DNA from: Arenibacter troitsensis
GTDB lineage: Bacteria; Bacteroidota; Bacteroidia; Flavobacteriales; Flavobacteriaceae
Assembly: GCF_900177645.1 (NCBI RefSeq)
Contig: NZ_FXAO01000004.1
Location: 281,453-345,452 of the forward strand
Length of the DNA: 64,000 nt
Reading direction: 5' to 3'
Below the pieces are notes generated by a model. The model did no database searches and was not told the origin of the DNA. It worked only from the letters and a program-made list of their open reading frames with translations. The position numbers and the translations under genes were made by a program. Below are positions 33,931 to 43,931 of this stretch, in pieces. The first letter of the stretch is position 1, and every line of letters begins with the position of its first letter.

Positions 33931-36690
33931 TTAGTTATTAATTGTCCAAGATAGGTAGTACATAGAACCAATAAAACCAGTTCCAAAGGCAGTAAAATAC
34001 TCCTTGCCGGTAATGTTGGTTCCACCTAACTTAAAGGAAGATTTGATGCTCGGAACAGTGTAGCTAATTTGTGCATCAAGTGTATGGAATTCCGGCACAA
34101 CACCATTGCCAAAAGTGGCTTCCCAAAAATAATCATCACTAAATCTGTAGGCGATATTAAAGCCAAAGTTTTTGAATAATTCCTCATTCCCAAAATTGGC
34201 CTTAAACTTATGCTCCGGGGTATTAAAATTCAACATAACATCTGGATTGGCTTCCCTATCAAAATCCAACTTTGTAAAAGTATAACTACCTCCTAAATCA
34301 AAATTACCTAGAACTTTCATGTCTAAACCAATTGAAGCTCCGTAAGAATTAACATCGGCATCAGTATTGGTGTAGGCACTATAGCGCTGAACATCATCGT
34401 TTCGGATAGCATCAATAGAGAGGTTGCCATCACCGGCAATACCATAAAAAGGTGCATCAACAACTTCTTGAGAAATGAAGTCTTTATAACTATTGTAATA
34501 GGCACTAAAATCAACTACAAGTTTATCTATCTTTCCTCTATACCCAACCTCAATAGAAGTAACTTGTTCGGGTTTTACCAATTCCGGATTTGAAACCTTT
34601 AAATCAGCCACGTTATCCGTAATCTTAAAAGTCTCCACGGACTGCGCTGAATAGGAATTTTCATAGGCCGCTCTTCCCGTTTGTACTACTGAGGCAGGCT
34701 GCCCGGACAATTGACCGCTTGAGCTTACATCATAGGTATCAGAATAACGATTTAAATTATCCGGTGCGGAACCAACTAAAATTGCTCTTCCCGCATCTAA
34801 CCCAATAAATAAATCTTGTGTGGTGGGGTTTCTAAATCCTGTTTGCACGGAGGCTCTAATGTTGTGATCCCTATTAAGTGTCAAACCAGCAGAAATACGT
34901 GGCGATAAGAAACCATCAAAAAATTCAGATTTATCATAACGTGCCGATCCTGTCAATTTTATACTTTTCACATCAGAAAGTTCAATCTTTTTTTGAATTT
35001 GGGTATAAATACCATATTCAGAATAATCAATTGGACCATCAGTATCGGTATATATGGTACCGCCCGAATTTAAACTATATTTTCTATAGGATCCTCCAAT
35101 TTGGATTTCGGCAATATCAATCAAATGGCTAAAATTATAATTACCATCGGCATGGTAATATTTAGAGGCATCTTGAAACTTAGAACCCGTTGATAGATCC
35201 GGATCATTTATACTTTTATTAAATGCGGCTTCAAATTCAGGTGTTCCTGGCAGGTAACGACCCGTATCCGCAACAGCTCTCGCCTGTGCATGCTTTTGAT
35301 CATCGGTTAAACCAGAAGGATTTCCGGACAATTCTATTCCGGCATAAGTTGCTATATAATCTCCAAACCAGTCTTGGTCTGATTTCCAAGCTCTGTTAAT
35401 GTTAATCCCCGTAAACACCATATCATAAGAGTCTCCTGCTTTATCCCCTACTACATATCCCCGTAAAAAGAAATTGTCATTTTTAATTTCCAATTTATGT
35501 TGTTCTTGAAAAAAACCATTGATATTATATCGGTTTGTTCCTTGATAAATGGTAGTCCCAGTACCCACTTTACCCACGTAAGAAAGTTCAAGGCTGTTGT
35601 CTTCAATTGGACGATAGTATAATCCCCAATCTGCTTTAATGCTTTCTGCGTTATAGTTGGTTAAGTCACCCTCATTGTACCCTGTTCTACTTACCTCTAC
35701 ATCTGGTATAATTCCCAAGCCGGAAGCAGATCTAATGTTCGTGGAGACTTCATCTCCGTATATATTAATTCCATCATAGTTATAATTGGCCCTTGTCCTA
35801 GATGGATCAAACTTATCAACCTCACTAGTTGCTGCCCAATCTGTACCTTTTAAATATCCGAAATTTACTTTTCCAGCGAATTTGTCGGAGAATTTATGAG
35901 CAGCACGAATACCAAAATCAGTATACGGATTAGTTCCTGCCGACTCTTGAGAGGTGACTCCTCTTTTTATAGACACACTAATTCCTTCATGATCAAAAGG
36001 GCTTTTACTGCGCATAAAAAGTATTCCGTTAAAGGCATTGGCCCCATAAAGTGCCGAAGATGCCCCAGGTAACAGCTCAACACTTAGGACATCCGTCTCT
36101 ATCATTCCCACCAAGTTTCCAATAGGGAAGTTTAACGCGGGAGTAGAATTGTCCATCCCATCGACCAATTGCATAAATCGCGTATTGGCGAAAGAAGCAA
36201 AACCCCTAGTGTTAACGGATTTAAAAGTTAAACTATTAGTGTTTACATCTACCCCTTTTAAATTCTCCAGCCCATCATAGAAATCGGCCGAAGCGGTATT
36301 CTGGATCTCACTAAGTCCAAATCTTTCCACCGTTACCGGGGATTCAAAAACGCGTTCCGGAGTCCTTGATGCAGAAATTACCACCTCGTCCAAACTTGTC
36401 TGTTCCTCGTTTAATACAATTGCAATAGTCTGATTGTTTTGGGTAATATTAGCGGTAGAAGCTACAAATCCAATACTGGTAATATTCAATGTAAATGGGG
36501 GGTTCTCAGAAGTGTTCAATATAAAATTCCCGTCAAAATCGGATACTGTACCAATGGCTTTGCCCATAATTACAATATTGGCTCCAGGTACCGGGTCATT
36601 GTTTTGATCCACCACATTCCCTTTAATAATAGTTTGTGAATGCGCCAACATTCCAAACATGAAAAAGAATAATAGAAGAATTGATCTCAT
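33931..36690 (-). CDS. TonB-dependent outer-membrane receptor with carboxypeptidase-like N-domain
   Basis: A 919-residue receptor: signal peptide 1-18 (LAHSQ), carboxypeptidase-like regulatory domain (TIIKGNVVDQNNDPVPGANIVIMGKAIGTVSDFDGNF), TonB-box region (EVVISASRTPERVFESP), plug with SVELLPGASSALYGANAFNGILFMRSKSPF, and a barrel ending in IGSMYYLSWTINN. It lacks a SusD partner; instead an SGNH lipoprotein follows 19 bases downstream. Such receptor/hydrolase pairs suggest uptake of a lipid or ester substrate. Complete. Confidence 0.92.
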   Translation of the reverse strand: MRSILLLFFFMFGMLAHSQTIIKGNVVDQNNDPVPGANIVIMGKAIGTVSDFDGNFILNTSENPPFTLNITSIGFVASTANITQNNQTIAIVLNEEQTSLDEVVISASRTPERVFESPVTVERFGLSEIQNTASADFYDGLENLKGVDVNTNSLTFKSVNTRGFASFANTRFMQLVDGMDNSTPALNFPIGNLVGMIETDVLSVELLPGASSALYGANAFNGILFMRSKSPFDHEGISVSIKRGVTSQESAGTNPYTDFGIRAAHKFSDKFAGKVNFGYLKGTDWAATSEVDKFDPSRTRANYNYDGINIYGDEVSTNIRSASGLGIIPDVEVSRTGYNEGDLTNYNAESIKADWGLYYRPIEDNSLELSYVGKVGTGTTIYQGTNRYNINGFFQEQHKLEIKNDNFFLRGYVVGDKAGDSYDMVFTGININRAWKSDQDWFGDYIATYAGIELSGNPSGLTDDQKHAQARAVADTGRYLPGTPEFEAAFNKSINDPDLSTGSKFQDASKYYHADGNYNFSHLIDIAEIQIGGSYRKYSLNSGGTIYTDTDGPIDYSEYGIYTQIQKKIELSDVKSIKLTGSARYDKSEFFDGFLSPRISAGLTLNRDHNIRASVQTGFRNPTTQDLFIGLDAGRAILVGSAPDNLNRYSDTYDVSSSGQLSGQPASVVQTGRAAYENSYSAQSVETFKITDNVADLKVSNPELVKPEQVTSIEVGYRGKIDKLVVDFSAYYNSYKDFISQEVVDAPFYGIAGDGNLSIDAIRNDDVQRYSAYTNTDADVNSYGASIGLDMKVLGNFDLGGSYTFTKLDFDREANPDVMLNFNTPEHKFKANFGNEELFKNFGFNIAYRFSDDYFWEATFGNGVVPEFHTLDAQISYTVPSIKSSFKLGGTNITGKEYFTAFGTGFIGSMYYLSWTINN

Positions 36691-36866
36691 AAATTTTTGA
36701 GTTAAATTAGTATCAGTTTATGGTAAGATATCACCTAATTGCCAATATACACCAAATTTCAATTTGACAATAGGAAAATCAAATAAATTATGCGTGCATA
36801 GTATTTTTTACTCAAAATTTAACATTTTTAATTAAAATTTTGGCAAAATATTGGTCACAAAAAAAT

Positions 36867-36912
36867 GACATCCGTAAATAATGGCCATTTTGGACCACCA
36901 TTTACGGATGTC
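36867..36912 (-). terminator. Terminator after glmS
   Basis: GACATCCGTAAAT and ATTTACGGATGTC pair perfectly (36867-36879 with 36900-36912) with further weak pairing inside, and a run of T follows on the minus strand, 24 bases beyond the glmS stop. Confidence 0.75.
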
Positions 36913-36935
36913 TTTATAGTTTTATTAAGAGGAAT

Positions 36936-38783
36936 CTACTCCACGGTAACCGACTTGGCCAAGTTACGGGGCTGATCCACATTACAGCCTCTCATCACCG
37001 CAATGTGATACGATAACAACTGAAGTGGAATAGTGGTCAATAAAGGGGTTAGGCTCTCCAAGGTTTCCGGGATTTCTATTACATGGTCCGCCAACTCCTT
37101 AACCTGAACATCTCCTTCAGTAACCACAGCGATAATTTTTCCCTTTCGCGATTTTATCTCCTGTATATTACTCACTACTTTTTCATAATGTCCTTTATTG
37201 GTTGCTATAACCACTACCGGCATATGTTCATCTATAAGAGCAATTGGCCCATGCTTCATTTCTGCCGCAGGATAGCCCTCGGCATGTATATAACTTATTT
37301 CCTTTAATTTCAAAGCACCTTCCAAGGCAACAGGGAAATTGTACCCTCTCCCTAAATAAAGGCAGTTGGTGGAATCTTTATAAACATTGGATATTATTTC
37401 TACCAGAGGATTGGAAAGCAAGGCCTTTTCTACCTTAGAGGGAATATTCTCCAATTCACTCAGGTGTTCATGAAAACGGGTTTTATTGAAAATTCCTTTT
37501 TCTTTGGCCAATTTTAATGCCAATAAGGTCAGTACGGTTATTTGCGTAGTAAATGCCTTCGTCGAAGCCACTCCAATTTCGGGACCGGCATGGGTATAGG
37601 CACCAGCATCAGTTTCCCTGGCTATGGATGAACCAACCACGTTACACACTCCAAACACAAAGGCTCCCTTTTCCTTGGCCAATTTAATGGCTGCCAAGGT
37701 ATCTGCCGTTTCTCCAGATTGGGAAATGGCAATAAGCACATCTTTATCGGTGATAACTGGATTTCTATAGCGAAACTCAGAAGCGTATTCCACTTCTACA
37801 GGAATCCTGGCCAAATCTTCAAAGATATATTCTGCCACCAATCCTGCATGCCAAGACGTACCGCACGCCACAATAATAATTCGATTGGCATTCAGGAACT
37901 TTTCCAGATTATCATCTATCCCCGCCATTTTTATTATCCCTTCTTTAGCCAATAGGCGCCCCCTATAAGTATCTAAAATAGCTCTTGGTTGTTCGTAGAT
38001 CTCCTTTAACATAAAGTGATCAAAACCGCCCTTTTCAATTTCCTCAAGATTAAGTGCCAATTCCTGTATGGAAGGATAGGCAATGGCATCGTCCTTTATT
38101 TTTCTAAGTTTAATTTCCTTCCCCAATCTAATAACCGCCATTTCCTCATCCTCCAAATAGATGGCATTGTTGGTGAATTCTATAAATGGTGAAGCATCGG
38201 AAGCAATAAAAAATTCGTTCTCCCCTACACCTATTGCCAAAGGACTACCTAGCTTGGCTACTACTATTTCATCTGGTTTTTGCTTGTCAAAAACGGCAAT
38301 GGCATATGCCCCAACCACTTCATTCAAAGCAATTTGAACGGCCTTTCCAAGCTTTACCCCCTCTTTGCGCTTTACTTCTTCTATAAGGTTTACCAATACT
38401 TCCGTATCCGTTTCTGAAGAAAAAGTATAGCCCCTTTTAGTTAATTCCTTCTTTATAGCATCATAATTCTCTATAATTCCATTATGGATAATTACCAAAT
38501 CTCCAGAATTGGAATAATGGGGGTGCGAATTCATATCATTTGGGACACCATGTGTAGCCCATCTTGTATGACCTATCCCCAGTTTCCCCTCTAAAGAAAT
38601 AGTACTTTTGGCCTTATTATTTAAATCCTCTACCTTCCCTTTGGTCTTGGATAGATTTATTTCATTTCCGTCATACAAGGCTATCCCCGCACTATCATAT
38701 CCCCTGTACTCTAATCGCTGAAGTCCTTTAATAATAATGGGATAGGCATCCCTATGCCCAATATATCCAACAATTCCACACAT
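36936..38783 (-). CDS. glmS: Glutamine--fructose-6-phosphate aminotransferase (isomerizing)
   Basis: Makes glucosamine-6-phosphate for peptidoglycan and lipopolysaccharide. All 615 residues: N-terminal glutaminase with the nucleophilic Cys2 (MCGIVGYIG), the CGTSWHAGLVAEY and SQSGETADTLAAI sugar-phosphate-binding segments in the SIS domains, and the C-terminal LAKSVTVE, the standard GlmS ending. Located in the cytosol. Lies 128 bases after a DUF4270 gene, with a glycogen-synthase-like gene before that, a conserved-looking arrangement in flavobacteria (recalled, not shown). No GlmS ribozyme-like sequence was recognised upstream. Confidence 0.97.
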   Translation of the reverse strand: MCGIVGYIGHRDAYPIIIKGLQRLEYRGYDSAGIALYDGNEINLSKTKGKVEDLNNKAKSTISLEGKLGIGHTRWATHGVPNDMNSHPHYSNSGDLVIIHNGIIENYDAIKKELTKRGYTFSSETDTEVLVNLIEEVKRKEGVKLGKAVQIALNEVVGAYAIAVFDKQKPDEIVVAKLGSPLAIGVGENEFFIASDASPFIEFTNNAIYLEDEEMAVIRLGKEIKLRKIKDDAIAYPSIQELALNLEEIEKGGFDHFMLKEIYEQPRAILDTYRGRLLAKEGIIKMAGIDDNLEKFLNANRIIIVACGTSWHAGLVAEYIFEDLARIPVEVEYASEFRYRNPVITDKDVLIAISQSGETADTLAAIKLAKEKGAFVFGVCNVVGSSIARETDAGAYTHAGPEIGVASTKAFTTQITVLTLLALKLAKEKGIFNKTRFHEHLSELENIPSKVEKALLSNPLVEIISNVYKDSTNCLYLGRGYNFPVALEGALKLKEISYIHAEGYPAAEMKHGPIALIDEHMPVVVIATNKGHYEKVVSNIQEIKSRKGKIIAVVTEGDVQVKELADHVIEIPETLESLTPLLTTIPLQLLSYHIAVMRGCNVDQPRNLAKSVTVE

Positions 38784-38911
38784 ATGTTAAAGTTTAATGG
38801 TTAGCAATAAATAAAAGGTATTATATAACAAATTTAACTCCTTGTTATATAACACCATTTAACTTTTAGTTAATTAACGTAAAAACACTATAAGTGGTAT
38901 TTTTCTGGCTA

Positions 38912-40750
38912 TTAATTTGCTTTGGTGTAGAAAATTTCGAGTTTTAATCTTTTATCCTCCTGCCCACTGGGTAAATTATCACTCCCATAAAGAACAGTCC
39001 CAAAAGGGTTTACAGAGGACATTACAGGTACCTCCCCCTCCGTGCTATTCGCCAACATGGCCTTTCCGGTGGATGAAATCCTTATGTCCGAAGTCAATGC
39101 CAGGTTAAGTGTAGCATTGGTAGAATCCCTCACTATTAGGTCGTTGATGTAATTGGTAATCTTAATTTTATAGGACTGCCCTTTACCACTTACCTTGTTT
39201 AGCCCACCATCATAGTTTGTAAAATTACCAGAATTAAAATCCTCCTCGGATTCCAAAAATTGGTTATATACAGGAGCATTGGTATTGTCCTTGTACAAAT
39301 ACAACTTTGTAGGCTCTATAACAGTGCCCGCAGCATCCAAAGTACTTCGATCTACATAAAACACCAAATTGGCTTCATTTATGATCCAATTCTTGTCCTT
39401 AATCTGGTTGATGATCTCATCTCCATTTAATTCGTCGAAAAGTTTAATTTGGGCAAAACTACCCGCCCCACCTTTTAAATAGATTTTAGAGGCATTTTCG
39501 CCATTATCCAATCCATTCGCAATTTCAGCGGGATAGGCTTCATTAATAAAAGTATTTACTGCATTGCCAATAACTGATCCGGTACTGGTATCGCGCCTAA
39601 TAAAATTTAGCACAAATTCTTTCTCACTTTCTATTATAGTATCGTCCGCAGAGCTGGTTACACTGTCATATTTATATTTTATGGTAATATTACCCCGAGT
39701 AATATCCAACAACACCAAAACATCGTCGGGAATGGATAAATGTACCCCTCTGAAAAATTCGGAAAAATTCGCCTGACTCAACAACTCTGATGAACCTTCC
39801 TTATTTAAAATATTTTCTTGGAAAAATGCTGCATTCAAGGATACCCTAATTCCAGGTGCTATCCTCGTTGGCGCTTCCTCCGATTCGTCCACATCCTCGG
39901 TTTCGGGATCGTCTTCCTTAAAGATCAATTCCTCCACATTACTGACCTCTACCGGACCCTCGAACAATAGATCGGACACAAAGGTAGGAGAAAACTGTTG
40001 GGATGAATAATATTGTTGCGCTTCCTGAAAATTGGTATTGGGATCCAAATCCCTTAAGAAATAAGTTGATCTCTCTACTTTAAAATTAAAGGATTCCGGA
40101 ATATTCCCATTTATATCAAAAATACTGTCCAGGTCATATTTTACAGGGAACCGGTTTGCAGCAGTATCATCGTCCAGACTATCATTGGTGCCATCGCCGT
40201 CCGTATCCGGATTTAAGGGATCCGTGCCAAGCGCTTTTTCCTGGATATCCGTTAAGGTATCCCCATCACTATCGCTATTGGCATCCTCTGGATCATCATC
40301 AAACTCATCGGCAACACCGTCCAAATCCCTATCACCTTTCGGATTTGTTAAAAAAGGTATGAAAAGAACTACCTCTTCCACCGTCTCATTTTCTTTTATG
40401 GTAAGGGTACTGGAATCTGTATCTGCAGTTTCTTCGACCGATGCGGAATAATTTCCAAAAGTAGGGTTGGCCACGGACAATTGTACCTGAGTGGTGATAC
40501 TAGCTGCAGTTTTCCCATATATGGGATCTGTATAATTCCCTATTTGATAAACCGGTAATTTATTGGTCCTTACAGCTTCAATCCTTTTATTAAAAGCAAA
40601 CACATCGTAAACCGCCTTACCGGCCGTAAATGGTTCTCCCCCTACTACACCACTACCCACGGTAGTCAAATCCTCCTCACAGGAACCCAAGACCACAACA
40701 AGCAATATACCTACTGCGGTAGGCATTTTTAATCTGTTCAATAAATTCAT
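38912..40750 (-). CDS. DUF4270 lipoprotein with inserted thrombospondin type 3 repeats
   Basis: A 612-residue lipoprotein: lipobox VVLGSC (C24), then the DUF4270 pattern ([46 protein letters not shown]) seen in many flavobacterial outer-surface proteins. Around residues 140-192 there is an insertion [31 protein letters not shown]... with D-x-D-x-D-G calcium-binding turns, that is, type 3 repeats. Function of DUF4270 is not established. Five bases from the glycogen-synthase-like gene, so the two form an operon, probably with glmS. Confidence 0.87.
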   Translation of the reverse strand: MNLLNRLKMPTAVGILLVVVLGSCEEDLTTVGSGVVGGEPFTAGKAVYDVFAFNKRIEAVRTNKLPVYQIGNYTDPIYGKTAASITTQVQLSVANPTFGNYSASVEETADTDSSTLTIKENETVEEVVLFIPFLTNPKGDRDLDGVADEFDDDPEDANSDSDGDTLTDIQEKALGTDPLNPDTDGDGTNDSLDDDTAANRFPVKYDLDSIFDINGNIPESFNFKVERSTYFLRDLDPNTNFQEAQQYYSSQQFSPTFVSDLLFEGPVEVSNVEELIFKEDDPETEDVDESEEAPTRIAPGIRVSLNAAFFQENILNKEGSSELLSQANFSEFFRGVHLSIPDDVLVLLDITRGNITIKYKYDSVTSSADDTIIESEKEFVLNFIRRDTSTGSVIGNAVNTFINEAYPAEIANGLDNGENASKIYLKGGAGSFAQIKLFDELNGDEIINQIKDKNWIINEANLVFYVDRSTLDAAGTVIEPTKLYLYKDNTNAPVYNQFLESEEDFNSGNFTNYDGGLNKVSGKGQSYKIKITNYINDLIVRDSTNATLNLALTSDIRISSTGKAMLANSTEGEVPVMSSVNPFGTVLYGSDNLPSGQEDKRLKLEIFYTKAN

Positions 40751-40755
40751 TTAGA

Positions 40756-41565
40756 TTATTTTAAAACTTTGGTGTTATAAAAATTCACGTAAGCCTCCTC
40801 AAACTCCTGTAAAGGAACAAATGGCAATACAGGTTTTTCAAGCTTGGATATGTAGTTTTCCAAGTCGGCCGGAATATCTTCTGCGGCTAAAATAACAGCA
40901 TCGGCATAATCCACAGCAACTTTTAACAAATTATTATAATTGGGCTCCTCAAGCACTTTTATACTTTCCTCAGGAACCCCATCGAAGGCAATCTTTTTAA
41001 TAAGGTCTTTATCCAAAATACCATCAAATCCCTGACCATAAACGGACATAATGATCTTACTCTCGGAAAATAAAGGCTCGTCGGCATAGAATTTTTTAAG
41101 ATAGAGCGGAAGCAAAGATGCCATCCATCCATGCACATGTATAATATCGGGAGACCAATTTAATTTCTTGACCGTCTCTACCACACCCTTGGCAAAAAAT
41201 ATGGCCCTTTCGTCATTATCCGAAAATAATTTTCCATCCTCGTCCGTAAAGGTTGCCTTTCTTTTAAAATATTCATCATTATCAATGAAATAAACCTGAA
41301 TACGTTCCCTAGGGATAGAAGCTACTTTTATGATCAATGGCATATCCATATCATTAATCACCAAATTCATCCCAGACAACCTAATGACCTCGTGCAATTG
41401 ATGCCTACGCTCATTGATATTCCCAAACCTTGGCATAAAAATCCTTATCTGGCCACCGTTACTATTGACCATTCTTGGGGTTTCGTAAGACATTAAGGAA
41501 ACTTCGTTCTCTGGAAGATAGGGTACTAATTCTGAAGATACAAACAATATCTTTTTGCCATTCAT
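40756..41565 (-). CDS. Half-length glycogen/starch synthase-like protein (GT5 N-terminal domain only)
   Basis: A 269-residue protein equal to the N-terminal Rossmann domain of glycogen synthase: KILFVSSELVPYLPENEVSLMSYETPRMVNSNGGQIRIFMPRFGNI, then PDIIHVHGWMASLLPLYLKKFY. Full GT5 enzymes have about 470 residues with a second nucleotide-binding domain; here the frame ends at ADAVILAAEDIPADLENYISKLEKPVLPF..., and the C-terminal ADP-glucose-binding domain is wholly absent. The K-x-G-G-L acceptor loop is not present either (SLMSYETPRMV instead). So it is probably not a working synthase but a descendant with another role. It is not a recent truncation: the C-terminus is compact and the operon with DUF4270 is tight. 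Divergent from panC. Confidence 0.78.
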   Translation of the reverse strand: MNGKKILFVSSELVPYLPENEVSLMSYETPRMVNSNGGQIRIFMPRFGNINERRHQLHEVIRLSGMNLVINDMDMPLIIKVASIPRERIQVYFIDNDEYFKRKATFTDEDGKLFSDNDERAIFFAKGVVETVKKLNWSPDIIHVHGWMASLLPLYLKKFYADEPLFSESKIIMSVYGQGFDGILDKDLIKKIAFDGVPEESIKVLEEPNYNNLLKVAVDYADAVILAAEDIPADLENYISKLEKPVLPFVPLQEFEEAYVNFYNTKVLK

Positions 41566-41601
41566 AAAAGCAATATTTTATTAATAGAGTAAGAGAAAGT
41601 G

Positions 41602-41609
41602 CAAAATTA
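41602..41609 (-). promoter_or_regulatory. Bacteroidota -7 box (TAATTTTG) for the GT5-like operon
   Basis: A minus-strand TAATTTTG, perfect TAnnTTTG, 37 bases upstream of the glycogen-synthase-like start, back to back with the panC box. Confidence 0.5.
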
Positions 41610-41640
41610 CAAAAATTATGCAGATTAGCAGTAATTATAG

Positions 41641-41648
41641 TAAGTTTG
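41641..41648 (+). promoter_or_regulatory. Bacteroidota -7 box (TAAGTTTG) for panC
   Basis: A perfect TAnnTTTG match 20 bases before the panC ATG, in the divergent promoter region shared with the GT5-like gene. Confidence 0.5.
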
Positions 41649-41668
41649 CTCTCTTTTAAGTAAATCGA

Positions 41669-42511
41669 ATGCAGTTAATTAGCACTAAAAAGAAACTTAA
41701 GTCTTATTTAGACTCCCATAAAAAAACCAAATCGATTGGTTTGGTACCAACCATGGGGGCATTGCATATGGGACATATATCATTGGTTAAAAAATCGGTT
41801 GTAGAAAATGACCTCACTTTGGTTAGTATTTTTGTAAACCCTACCCAATTCAATAACCAGGAAGATCTGGACAAGTACCCAAGCACCTTGGAAGCCGATT
41901 TGGCTCTATTACAATCTGTTTCCGATGCCGTTGTGGTTTTTGCCCCATCTGCCTCAGAAATTTATTCTGGAGAAATCACCTCCAAAACTTACGATTTTGA
42001 GGGTTTGGAGAATGTTATGGAAGGGGAATTTAGGGAAGGACATTTTGACGGTGTAGGAACTATTGTAGAAAAGCTATTGCGTTTAATCTCTCCAACCAGG
42101 GCTTATTTTGGGGAAAAGGATTTTCAACAACTCCAAATCATCAAAAAACTGGTAGAGAACACCAATTTGCCCGTAGAAATTATAGGCTGCCCTATAGTTC
42201 GGGAAGCCAACGGACTGGCCATGAGCTCCAGAAACGAACGATTGGACACCGAATTAAGACAAGAGGCTGGTTTTATTTACAAAACCCTAAAAGCTGCCAA
42301 ACAAAAATTTGGCACGAAAAGTGCTAATTTTGTAGTGGATTGGGTTAAAAAACAATTCGATGCCCATCCAAAACTAAACCTGGAATATGTTAAAATTGCA
42401 GATGCAGACCAATTGAAACCGGTTAAAAGAAAAAACAATAAGGTAAAATATAGGGCCTTTATCGCCGTTTATGCGGGAGATGTTAGGCTTATAGACAACA
42501 TTGCCCTTTAA
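41669..42511 (+). CDS. panC: Pantothenate synthetase
   Basis: Joins pantoate and beta-alanine with ATP to make pantothenate (coenzyme A pathway). In 280 residues: GLVPTMGALHMGHISLVKKS with the HMGH nucleotide-binding motif, FVNPTQFNNQEDLDKYPST, YFGEKDFQQLQIIKKLV and the KMSKS-equivalent MSSRNERL. Complete. Followed 76 bases later by panD, which makes the beta-alanine it uses, so the two neighbours feed one another. Confidence 0.97.
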   Translation: MQLISTKKKLKSYLDSHKKTKSIGLVPTMGALHMGHISLVKKSVVENDLTLVSIFVNPTQFNNQEDLDKYPSTLEADLALLQSVSDAVVVFAPSASEIYSGEITSKTYDFEGLENVMEGEFREGHFDGVGTIVEKLLRLISPTRAYFGEKDFQQLQIIKKLVENTNLPVEIIGCPIVREANGLAMSSRNERLDTELRQEAGFIYKTLKAAKQKFGTKSANFVVDWVKKQFDAHPKLNLEYVKIADADQLKPVKRKNNKVKYRAFIAVYAGDVRLIDNIAL

Positions 42512-42575
42512 GGCTGAAAACCATTTCCACACTGCCGACCACAATTAATTTGGAAATCTAATTGGCATAAATGAT

Positions 42576-42583
42576 TAACTTTG
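42576..42583 (+). promoter_or_regulatory. Bacteroidota promoter upstream of panD (TTTG / TAACTTTG)
   Basis: TAACTTTG at 42576-42583 with TTTG at 42549-42552, spacing 23 bases. The start codon at 42588 follows almost at once, so the transcript would be nearly leaderless. Confidence 0.45.
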
Positions 42584-42587
42584 TCCC

Positions 42588-42938
42588 ATGCAAATAGAAG
42601 TAGTAAAATCTAAAATACACCGCGTAAAAGTGACGGGTGCTGACCTCAACTATATAGGCAGTATTACCATTGATGAAGATTTAATGGACGCGGCCAATAT
42701 TATTAGAGGTGAAAAAGTTCAGATTGTCAACAACGACAATGGTGAAAGGCTGGAAACCTATGCCATTCCCGGAGCCAGAGGCAGTGGGGAGGTAACCTTA
42801 AATGGCGCTGCCGCAAGAAAGGTAGCCGTTGGCGACGTTTTAATTCTAATAACCTACGCTACCATGGATATTGAACTGGCCAAGAAATTCAATCCATCCT
42901 TGGTTTTCCCCAATGAGGAAACCAATCTTTTGACCTAG
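42588..42938 (+). CDS. panD: Aspartate 1-decarboxylase precursor
   Basis: Pyruvoyl enzyme that decarboxylates aspartate to beta-alanine. The 116-residue proenzyme has the self-cleavage site Gly-Ser in [19 protein letters not shown] (cleaved before Ser25), plus [22 protein letters not shown]. Length is normal. Its stop is 2 bases from the TTG of the next gene, so translation is coupled downstream. Confidence 0.97.
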   Translation: MQIEVVKSKIHRVKVTGADLNYIGSITIDEDLMDAANIIRGEKVQIVNNDNGERLETYAIPGARGSGEVTLNGAAARKVAVGDVLILITYATMDIELAKKFNPSLVFPNEETNLLT

Positions 42939-42940
42939 TT

Positions 42941-43906
42941 TTGAAGTCTTCCATAAAGAATACCCTAAAAACAATTCTCCCCATCCTGCTGGGAGTTTTT
43001 TTAGTGTGGTATTCTTATTATTCCACTTCCGAAGAGGATAGGTCGGTTATTATACATTACATAAAAAATGCAGACCTTTTTTGGGTAGGGGTATCCGTTT
43101 TCCTGGGAATCCTTACACACCTTTCCCGAGCTGTAAGATGGAATTACCTGTTACAGCCATTAGGATATAGGCCAAAGCTTTTCAACAATATATTGATTAT
43201 ATTATCAGCCTATTTTACCAACTTGGGCATACCAAGATCCGGAGAAATATTAAGGGCTACCGCCTTGGCCACCTATGAGCATGTTCCCTTCCAAAAAGGC
43301 TTTGGAACCATCGTTACCGAAAGGGTCATCGATTTGGTTATGCTATTCCTGATTGTTGCTATTGCATTCTTCCTTCAAACCGACATCATATGGGGCTTCC
43401 TGCAACAAAAAGGTTTTAATCTTGCACTGCTGTTGGTACTACTTGCAGCCGGAATTTTAGTCCTTTCCTTGGGGATGTACGTGGTAAAAAAATCAAAATC
43501 AAAATTTGCCCTTAAACTAAAAACCTTTCTACGAGGCCTTTTGGAGGGCATCCTCAGCATTTTTAGAATGAAAAATAAATGGGGTTTTGTTCTACACACC
43601 TTATTTATTTGGCTAGCCTATATAGCAATGTTTTGGGTAATAAAATATACGGTTCTGGAAACCATGGACCTAAGTGTTAGTCAGCTACTGGTAGGCTTTG
43701 TAGCAGGAGCCTTTGCCATGTCTGCTACCAATGGCGGTATAGGCATTTATCCCATTGCCGTAAGTAGTGCCTTGGCAATTTTTGGTATTAGCAAGGTTTC
43801 CGGGGATGCCTTTGGATGGATTATGTGGATTTCGCAAACTTTGATGATAGTGGTTTTTGGCGCAATATCTTTTCTGATTTTACCGTTATGGAACAGAAAC
43901 AAATAG
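42941..43906 (+). CDS. Lysylphosphatidylglycerol synthase TM-region family (UPF0104) membrane protein
   Basis: A 321-residue inner-membrane protein with about eight hydrophobic helices (first TILPILLGVFLVWYSYY). The segments LTHLSRAVRWNYLLQPLGY, YFTNLGIPRSGEILRATALA and GTIVTERVIDLVMLFLIVA, with the R-x-G-E and E-R-x-x-D motifs, mark the UPF0104/LPG-synthase transmembrane family (flippase-like). No cytosolic lysyl-transferase domain is fused. Starts with TTG at 42941, 2 bases after panD, chosen for coupling and because no ATG fits. Possibly lipid-related; the link to pantothenate is unclear. Confidence 0.87.
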   Translation: MKSSIKNTLKTILPILLGVFLVWYSYYSTSEEDRSVIIHYIKNADLFWVGVSVFLGILTHLSRAVRWNYLLQPLGYRPKLFNNILIILSAYFTNLGIPRSGEILRATALATYEHVPFQKGFGTIVTERVIDLVMLFLIVAIAFFLQTDIIWGFLQQKGFNLALLLVLLAAGILVLSLGMYVVKKSKSKFALKLKTFLRGLLEGILSIFRMKNKWGFVLHTLFIWLAYIAMFWVIKYTVLETMDLSVSQLLVGFVAGAFAMSATNGGIGIYPIAVSSALAIFGISKVSGDAFGWIMWISQTLMIVVFGAISFLILPLWNRNK

Positions 43907-43931
43907 TCTTCTATTGCCCAAATACTGTTCT

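Noticed and set aside
36691-36935. Riboswitch or small RNA near glmS
   Set aside because: The only structure is a terminator hairpin, and no glmS ribozyme features were recognised.
40756-41565. Glycogen synthase-like gene as a recent pseudogene
   Set aside because: No remains of the second domain lie downstream, DUF4270 starts 5 bases later, and the promoter is perfect, so it looks like a stable short protein.
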